A stretch of 64,000 bases of DNA, from contig MNCI01004383.1 of the NCBI GenBank assembly GCA_015680685.1, forward strand, positions 84,884 through 148,883, read 5' to 3'. Each line of letters starts with the position of its first letter. Positions within the stretch are counted from its first letter, which is position 1. Shown piece after piece: positions 56,561 to 64,000 of the stretch. This DNA is from Gnetum montanum (lineage: Eukaryota; Streptophyta; Gnetopsida; Gnetales; Gnetaceae). The position numbers and the translations under genes are program-made. The notes beneath the pieces were generated by a model. That model was given only the letters and a program-made list of their open reading frames with translations, did no database searches and was not told the DNA's origin.

Positions 56561-58632
56561 TCCCAAGTAACCAAAAATAACACTGACATGTTTGATCAAG
56601 GATAAGCATGATCAATTTCTCAAAACATGTCCTTCCAACTTAGTCATGGGAGAGAAATCCATCTCATATAAAATTTTGATGAGGATGCTCAATTTTTCAC
56701 CTTTTTTGCAATGTTCTTTATATGTTTTTCATTTACTTAATATTTTATTGATTATTTTATCTATTTTAATTTTATTTATTATTTTCTTGTTACTTTCTTA
56801 TTATTTCCATTTAGTCTTATTTGAGATCTCAGAATTTGTTCCATTGCTACTACAAATTTTGAAAAAATGTTAAATGTAGCTATAAAAGTTATGATTAATT
56901 ACCAAAAGGTTAATTTCGTCCTTAGATTATGTTCTATACTAACAATCTATTAATTTTCTAGTGGTATTAGGTAGTGAGTTCATGACATTCATCCATTTCA
57001 TCTGTTTGTGTGGAGTCTACATCATGGGATCATGATGGTTCTTTCACATTCAAACAAAAAGTAACATGTGATATTGTTACCCAAAAAACTAGGACAAGAC
57101 CAAGTAGAAATGGAAAAGGATGTGACCTCAAAGAAATTTATTATGTTTGTTTCTTGACTTTCTTCTTGAGTTCTATGATTCTTCATTGATATGTCATCAC
57201 CCTTACTATTAACCATAACAATGAAACATGTCTTTGCATGGTGTGATTTGTGAAAAAAAAAATATAAAATAAAAGAAAGGTAATAATAGGAATTCAAAGC
57301 ATACCTCTTAGAGACTTTAATGAACTACACGCAATAGTTATGGGGTTGGAAAGCCATATTACCCATGCTTGAAGGCACCCCTCTAACTAAGGCCCTACCT
57401 ACTTCATTCTTCTCTTAAGATGATGGTTATCCTTTGAAGTTGTCATGGGCTCGTGATGGTAAGAAGAGAAAGAATATGCCAATGCAAGATCATTGTAATT
57501 GGAATGGACTCATATTGAATAATCTTAGTCACAAATTTCAGTAAGGATCTTGTATGACCAAGATGAGATTATCCATCCACCATTCTCTATCTACCATTCA
57601 CTCACTCTGCTTTATATCACCTCCACTATCTCATACCATGGTAAATTAATAATTTTGTTTTATAGTTCACATAATCCTAAGAAAATTCCTCATATGGGTA
57701 AGGCATTTGACTTAAAGCCATCATTCATCATCCTTGGTGCCAAAGGACTCCTTGTGAGTAGGGTATGTAAGGGCATATGAGGCATAATCTTGCTCTAGGG
57801 AGGATCCACTTATATCTACTTTGGTTTATCTCAGGTTAAATCTTCTAACCATAGGTAGATTACATAGCTAATCATCTCAATAGCCAAAAACATCCAATTT
57901 TTGGTCTATTTTGGTATTGGAAACATCCTTCAACCATGCATCCTATATGCTCAAACTACTTTCATTCATCAAACAAAACCCTCAACTATGTTATTGCTAT
58001 GAATATCTAACTTTTTGGCTTCTATTTGGCTCTTGTTTCAACCCCTAACTTGTTTGAAATTCATCCATTTCTTAAGTGAAAAATAGAACTATCAATAACT
58101 ATGTCGATGCATTGGGAAGAATCGATGTAGCTCCATCAATGCATGATCAAAATATTATATATAGGTGTAACACTTAGCTCATTTGTACCATTTCTTTGAA
58201 ATTCTAGGGGAGTTTTTACCATTTTTTAGAGCTTAAGAGGCTTCCCAACACCATAACTACTAAAATATTTACTTGAATGCACCTATTCTTTGATCCTTGA
58301 GCCATTGGAGGTATGCTTTATGTCATGGGGACCTCAAACACTAGGTTTTCACAAAAATAATTTTGAAATTTTTCTAAATTCCCATGAATAAGATATTAGA
58401 ATAATATTAACTTGATGATCACAAGAGTTAATATCAACAATCAACCTCCATTAGAACATTAAAAAATAAGAATAAAACAAGATCATAAGCCTAAAATCAT
58501 GAAACAAGGACTTAATGATGAAATCCCAACATCTAACCAATAAACATAACTCGATTAAAAAAGAAAGGTATCCAAAGAAAGAAAATATCATGATTAAAGG
58601 AACCAATCCTAGGTTATGTTTTTTTATCATAG
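56561..58632 (+). other. Conserved non-coding region between integrase and ORF3 (element 3)
   Basis: Blocks match elements 1 and 2: CCTTCCAACTTAGTCATGGG (56622), the GAGTTCATGACATTCATCC block (56976), the A-rich tract after CATGGTGTG (57238-57280), CACCCCTCTAACTAAGGCCC (57377) and GGGAGGATCCACTT (57796). The U3-like block is at 58100-58165. No gene otherwise. Confidence 0.72.
58100..58165 (+). promoter_or_regulatory. Putative internal U3-like promoter upstream of ORF3 (element 3)
   Basis: TGTCGATGCATTGGGA, ATCGATGTAGC and ATCAATGCATGATC units precede a TATATATA box near 58156, followed by GTAACACTTAGC as in element 2. The ORF3 ATG is 470 bp downstream. The same GATGCAT/GATGTAGCC units fill the U3 of this element's 3' LTR (61650-61720). 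Confidence 0.55.
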
Positions 58633-61400
58633 ATGCCATTGTAGCCTAAGGGGAAGTGACCATGAGGAGGAAGGGATCAATAATAACCATAGGAGTAAGT
58701 GACTAAAGCTACTCATGCTACTAGACCCCTATAGGAGGAGCTCAAGGTGGAATTTATCATACAAATTCCTACTGTAGAGATAGGAAAATCTGGGTTGGAT
58801 GAAGCCCCAAGGCCAAGATCTAATTTGGAGGCCACACTTACAAAAGCCTATCTAGAGAAGGTTTGGACTAAGAAAATTTAGAATTGCATTGTACAAGAGT
58901 TGAACTTTGGGCCATTTCTAGAGCTTGCATAAGAAGAGGTTAGAACATAACTTCAAGGGTCTCCACTATGGCCCATTCTCTTCAATAGTGGGAAATGCTA
59001 CTTGGGGAAAACCTACATCTTCTAGAATAACTAACAAGGAGATACTTTTATTAAAATAATGGAGATCACCATCTCTTACTTGGTTGAGGCCATTGTAGAA
59101 TCTCTCGGTTTGCCTAACATTGGGGAAAAGCTAGTAGGATTATCCATGCAAGTAGACCCAAAGGCTAAGAAAGAATGGATCCATGAATGTTATGGATTGG
59201 ACTATAAAGAGTATGATGCCAAAACTAAAGTAGAGCAAGCATACTTCAAAATTTTATCTTGTCACCTTAATCCAATAGTGAGGCCAAGCAAGGTCACATC
59301 CTTTTCCTCTAGGGCATGTGTGGCTCTAAGTAGAAAATTCTTGGTCAATATGCCACAACTCATCTTCTTTAAGATAGAAAAATGTTTTAAGGAGGATGAG
59401 AAGGGCAGGGAGACACTTCCCTCTTCATGCCTAATCAAAAAAATCTACAAGAGGGATGGAATAGCCCACTATTCTAATGATTTGCTTTGCCACTTGTAGG
59501 AGATAATGAAAGATAAAACTACTGCTAATCTTTAAGAGGAGGAGCACCCACCACCACCATCACCTGTAGTACTAGAGATAATACAATAGTTGCTTGCATC
59601 TACTGAATTTCTCAAAAGAATTAGGAAGCAACAACTACATCAATAGCAGGCCTCTAGAGATGGTGGTGAACCTTTGGTGTATTGTCCATCCATGAACCAT
59701 TTAAATGAGGTCACAAGGATCATTAGCTGGTTGGATAGTGAGATGGCTCCACTATTCTTAACATAGAGAAACTAGACACTTGTTTGCTCTAATCCAAATA
59801 CCAAAGAAGTTACTATGTCTATTCTAGAATAAGCATTTCCCAAAATTTTTGGAAATGCAGTAGCCTTTTCTATAATGCTAGAAGAAGGCAAAGAAGCAAT
59901 AGTCCTAGTTGTGTTGTAAAAGGTCCAAGAGACAATGGTAGAGGTGTTGGGAGAATATGTAGAAGAAGTGCTAAATGTTCCTACTACATCTATTCTTGAT
60001 ATTACTGCTATGGTAAATGTACTTGCATCAGTAGGAGTAGGGAGTGGAAGGATAAGTGCTACCCAACATAAGGAAGCATTGGAATGATTAGTGGAAGCCA
60101 GGCAACCACTTTTAGAGATCTTTGATCTTTTGAAAGATATCTTAGCAACCTAGTCAGAGCTATTGAAGATGAGGGAAAATTTATTAATTACTAATGCACA
60201 ACTGAAGGAGACCACTACTAGTAATCAATGGTTGGCCATTGAGGTTACAAATCTAAAAGCCGGTTTCTCTTATCTTATAACTATTAGATTAGAGTTGACA
60301 AGAGATGAAGCTTTTCAACAACTTTAATAAAAGTACCAAGAGGCTAAGAATGCCAAAGAAATGGTGATCTTTAAGGTGTCACTATCAAAAGCAATGGCTA
60401 ACAACATTGATCGTGACCTCTCAAAAGTTCATAAGGAGAACCTAGTGCTAACCTATGACAACCACCACATGTGGAATGTTCAGCAAAAAATAGATCAAAT
60501 AGTGAAGTCCATTCACCAATAGTAGGAATAGCTTGCCAAGGTAAATTTGAATTTGAGGAGGTTGGCTACAAAGAATAGAAATCTCTCAATGGAAAAGGTT
60601 CAGACCCTTCGCCAAAAGACTACTATTGAAATTTTCATCTAGAAGAATGAAGTCATGAAATATGAACAAGTGAGAACCACTTCAAGGACCAGATTGAAAT
60701 TCTTAAGGAGGTCAACAAAAAAGAAATTAATTTGGCCAAGGAAAGGGTAAACGATACCATCTAGCAACTCTAGTAAAGAGGTGATGCATGGCAGCCCATC
60801 TTTGATGGACTCAATGCATTTAACCAAGAAAAGATCTACCTAAAGGAGTTGCAAATTAAGGAGATGACTAAGTATATGGAGCTTTGCAACCTCCAATATG
60901 AAAATTTGAAAATGTTGATTGTGGGAAGGTTGAGGACAGAATTGGAGAAACAAGAAGCTAGCTATTACCTTCTTTATGAGATACAATTCAAGCTCCACAA
61001 AGAGATCAATAAAAAGTTAGAAGTGGCTAATGTAGAGCTTGAGGTTCTCAATAACAAATTCACTAATTAAAGATCTGTTGCTGAGAACTTGACCAAGAGA
61101 AAAAGTGGCTTGTAGGAGCTATAAAAGCTTGTCGGTACATTCAACTTTGAACATAAATAATTCGTAGCCTAGTTCATCAACACTAAAGAGATGTTCTCAA
61201 CACTACCATGCCTATGGGATATTTTAGCATCCACACATCTAGGGAAGGTAGATTTGACTATTTATGATTCATGAGGTAGAGAGGAAAAGATGAAGGTACT
61301 TATGGATGCCTTCCATTTTCAGCCATAGTAGTAGGACAACCGAGGGCTCCAGTAATACTAGGATGTGATGGAGGACCATCAGCATTATAGGAGGCTCCAC
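58633..61400 (+). pseudogene. ORF3: conserved domain plus long coiled coil (element 3)
   Basis: The same architecture as in elements 1 and 2. The QELNFGPFLELA block is near 58895. A 146-codon open frame (59059-59499) covers the domain: SYLVEAIVESLGLPNIGEKL, VDPKAKKEWIHECYGLDYKEYD, HLNPIVRPSKVTSF, RKFLVNMPQLIFFKIEK and LPSSCLIKK. The coiled-coil region follows, with an open piece at 60849-61070 rich in Leu/Glu/Lys heptads. The domain remains open while the rest of the element is riddled with stops. Its role is unknown. Confidence 0.67.
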
Positions 61401-61623
61401 CTTTAAGCATTGTATGAAGACTTCATCATACTTCCATCCATGTAGCAAGCACTTGCTATTTTTTTTAAGTGTCCAATTTTGTAAAATTGCATAATGTAGA
61501 ATATGAAACTCATAGTTAGTCACCCAATTAATTAATAAAGTTCCATACTTTCCAAAATTTTATAAGAAACTCGATTCTATTTTTGTTCACTTGAGGATGA
61601 GTTTTCATTCATTCATGAGTGTA

Positions 61624-62210
61624 TGATGAAATATTAATAAGGTAAATGTGTTGATGCATGCCCATGGATGTAGCCTTGTCAATGCATCTTAGGATGCATT
61701 GGTGAATGTGCATCAACACTGACGCAATCATTACCTATAAAAATGTGCATGGCATCATTTGTTTATTTCCTTAGCTAGACTCTTGGAGTTTCTTTCCATA
61801 GAATTTAGTAAAGTTTTTGCTCTGAATGCCTATAGTGTAGATTGAATTGATCGTATGACATTTTATTTGAGTGCAATATGTACCTAGACATAGTTGCATG
61901 AATGATAATAAATCGAGATTTCTTCCATCGATTATAACACTTGAATTGTTTTAACTTTAGTTTTTAGTAATTTACTTTCCTATTATTACAAATTTAATAT
62001 TCTAATTCATAATTAACATGAGGACAACCACTTCGAGCATAATATATTAACACTTGGTAATTCCAATACTGGATACTTGGTGTGCCCAACAATAAACAAT
62101 TAGTAACCTAGTAGCATTAGTATACATTCAAGATATGTATGAAAACTAGAAATTGATACTCCAAGTTCAAAATAGTTTATTTAATTAATTAGCTAATTTG
62201 AATATCAAGT
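61624..62210 (+). repeat. Element 3 3' LTR, left part
   Basis: It opens TGATGAAATATT after a decayed polypurine tract (CATTCATGAGTGTA), with TATAAAAA near 61736. It is cut at 62210 by the minus-strand element that follows; the missing right part corresponds to 50043-50336. Confidence 0.85.
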
Positions 62211-63088
62211 TGATGAGTGGCGAGGTACCCCTACACTCAACCATATGAAAGGAGCGTAGCACGCGCGATCCGGTCAAACTCCGCAGACTAAATTCCTAAA
62301 CGCCACAAGGAACGCTTGGGGTTAATCATTCATTGTCTTCCCAGGCTTGCTTGTATGTATCATGATGTATGGTTAAGCAAGTCTGAGGTATATGATTGTT
62401 TTGGTATTTTTAAGTTTATCTCCTATGCTATCAGGGAAAGGGTTGAGAAACTAACTAACTCTAACTAATGTCCTAAGTCCAAATTAACTAGCGTCAGCAT
62501 CCGTTCCCACTTACCGTACACACCCTGAACCATGCAACTGTGGCTACCAAATGCTAATTGTTACTGGGATCACCAAACGTAATGCATGTGCTCAAAGTGG
62601 TCATACTGAGGCACCTATTTAGCGTAACTATGATAAGCAGCCAATTCCTTGGCTAGCCATACACACCTATGGGTGCTTGTAGCCAAGTCATACTTATCAC
62701 ACGTTCTAACCTAGCGATGAGTAGCCGATTCCTTGATCAGTTGTACACATTGGACTACCACTGGGATTACCAAGCGCAGATCCTGGAATACGCTACTGGG
62801 TTACCAAGCAGTCCAATGCTCGTAATCAAGTCGTACTCATGCGTTGCGATGAGCAGTCGATTCCTTGACTAGCCGTACACATCCGTAAATGCTCGTAATC
62901 AAGTCGTACTTGTACTCACTAGGAAAGCAATAAATAACAACAAAATAAAACCATGTACTACAAGGTTTATCCAATCAAGTTCGCCTTTATTGCCGTACAC
63001 AACTTGTGTTTAGGTTGCAAAGTTGCTCGAATAAAGAGCCGTTCACTCTAGGACTCCTACTGCGGGCACATGGGAAATTAATCTAACT
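62211..63088 (-). repeat. 3' LTR of the second non-autonomous element, outer part
   Basis: It shares the TGATGAGTGG end and U5 with the LTR at 12338. It contains three imperfect copies of a GATGAGYAGYCGATTCCTTG..TAGCCGTACACA unit (about 62630-62930), more than its relatives carry. The U3 end is lost at the N (63089). Confidence 0.85.
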
Positions 63089-63089
63089 N
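63089..63089. other. Single N, hidden assembly gap
   Basis: Left is mid-LTR (equivalent to about 12985 in the first copy), right is the internal region (equivalent to about 13235). About 250 bp, including the LTR end and polypurine tract, is missing. Confidence 0.75.
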
Positions 63090-63112
63090 ATTATTACAAG
63101 ACTTGACAAAAC

Positions 63113-63600
63113 TGGTGTTCATGACAACAAGGGTGAACACCTTATTACAATGACATCAGGCCACATTTGGCAGTTGAGAGAAAAGAGGAGAGAGAAGAGT
63201 CTTGCTGCTGCCAACGCTTAGATTGCGCCTTCCGTTGTCCATCGGTAAGCGCATTATGCATTCTAATCCTTGCATAGCTGCTTCAGCGCTACTCCATTCC
63301 AAGTGTTTGCTCCAGATCCATTCCATTGTTGTATGATTGTCATCTGCACACACAACACAATCATATATTAGCAAGGGTAATTGAATCATTAGGTAAATAA
63401 TACCTTGCTTTGGTGTAGGTTCATTGGCTAGGTTGTGGTATGGATGATATGGATCTGGGAAAATGTAGATGATGACTACCGAAGGTGTAGGGGTTAGGAA
63501 GATAAAAGAAAAAATTCGGGGCTTAGGAGAAAAATCGAAAAAGTAGGCCCCGTACCCCCATGACTAATCGTGAACCTCTGGTAGTGTTAGAATGGAGAAA
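63113..63600 (-). pseudogene. Module replacing ORF3, second copy; possible captured gene fragment
   Basis: The minus strand reads FPDPYHPYHNLANEPTPKQ up to about 63404, then a GTATT...TGTGTGTGCAG segment (63403-63344, 60 bp) that looks like a short intron with a CTAAT branch-like site, then DDNHTTMEW...KHLEWSSAEAAMQGL with a long open frame to 63156. Removing the segment keeps the frame. The first copy (13236-13800) has the same arrangement with more damage. The family is not recognised. Confidence 0.45.
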
Positions 63601-64000
63601 GAAAACGAGTAAGAAAGATAGGTGAAAATGGACAACTATGGCATCAGTGAAATGGATTTCAAGATGGAAATGAAAAAAACTAAAATTAATTGCAAAATGT
63701 TAGGGAAAAGAAGTTAACTAATTCTCCAAAGAGGAATGTCAGAGGGTCCTCCCCAAAGCAGGCTCATGCCGTTAATGCCCTGACAAACCCACATGCAAAG
63801 AGTCCGTAGGCTTTGGGAATGTCCTTTGGAACAAGAGTTAAAGTTTTAACTGCTAGAGTTTACCAAAAAGAAAACAATGCATCAACCAAAATATATACAC
63901 TAATGATACAACCAGTAATGAGGTGAATAGTGGAGAGAAGGGAAGTGGAATGGAATCCCAAGAACAAGGTGGTGTACAGCCCCTTGTGTGTTTTATGATT

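Larger units (their letters stand above)
50043..62210 (+). mobile_element. Element 3: Athila/Tat-like retrotransposon, most decayed copy
   Basis: Only the last 294 bp of its 5' LTR remain (50043-50336), because element 2 ends inside it. The internal region 50337-61623 holds primer site, gag, protease, RT-RNase H, integrase, non-coding region and ORF3. The 3' LTR begins at 61624 and is interrupted at 62211 by the second non-autonomous element. The order matches elements 1 and 2. Confidence 0.88.
62211..64000 (-). mobile_element. Second copy of the non-autonomous element, running off the window
   Basis: The LTR begins TGATGAGTGGCGAGG at 62211 after CAAGT and runs to the N at 63089. From 63113 to the window end the sequence follows 13255-14130 of the first copy almost block for block (GTTCATGACAACAAG.GTGAACAC at the start, GTGGTGTA.AGCCCCTTGTGT at the end). 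This is the 3' part of a minus-oriented element; gag and protease would lie beyond 64000. Confidence 0.9.

Noticed and set aside
1-64000. CRISPR arrays, bacterial operons or phage modules
   Set aside because: No spaced identical repeats with unique spacers and no ribosome-binding sites or operon spacing. All coding traces are plant transposon or receptor-kinase sequence.

Overview
This window looks like gene-poor, repeat-dominated nuclear DNA of a seed plant. The lineage is not readable with certainty. The very old, stop-riddled Ty3/gypsy elements and the decayed leucine-rich-repeat receptor kinases would suit a large gymnosperm-type genome, but that is inference. I see no intact protein-coding gene longer than a small ORF. 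Nearly everything is one family of Athila/Tat-like LTR retrotransposons inserted into itself. Its LTRs run TGATGA...TCATCA, insertions make 5-bp target duplications, the primer-binding site is tRNA-Asp-like but decayed, the reverse transcriptase box is FMDD and the protease core is DSG.

Layout. 94-995 is a solo LTR. 3346-4458 (minus) is the decayed ectodomain of an LRR receptor kinase, next to a 0.33-kb inverted repeat bounded by single Ns that looks like an assembly artefact (4638-5337). 5562-5949 is an unidentified fragment ending in a membrane segment. 5950-9577 is AT-rich with local tandem repeats. 9578-31387 is element 1, a nearly complete + strand retrotransposon of about 13.1 kb once its three insertions are subtracted: solo LTRs at 9759-10608 and 21642-22510, and a complete non-autonomous minus-strand element at 12338-19304. 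31393-35519 holds a Helitron helicase remnant and two LINE reverse-transcriptase fragments. 35996-37442 (minus) is the kinase half of a second receptor-kinase pseudogene. 37443-50042 is element 2 (5' truncated), with a further LTR nested in its 3' LTR. 50043-62210 is element 3. 62211-64000 is a second copy of the non-autonomous element, running off the window and inserted in the 3' LTR of element 3.

How the parts fit. Elements 1-3 share the order gag, protease, RT-RNase H, integrase, about 2 kb of conserved non-coding DNA, then a third long reading frame (ORF3, about 940 codons) with a conserved N-terminal domain and a long coiled coil. In all three, a U3-like block (short GATG/GGCC-type repeats followed by a TATA box) lies 445-470 bp upstream of ORF3 and resembles the U3 of the same element's own LTR, as if ORF3 had its own LTR-derived promoter. 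The non-autonomous subfamily keeps LTRs, gag and protease but lacks RT-RNase H-IN. Its ORF3 is replaced by a short module of unknown origin, present in both copies, so it was probably mobilised in trans by elements like 1-3. These two points are the best leads in the window. All target duplications, repeats and homologies were read by eye.
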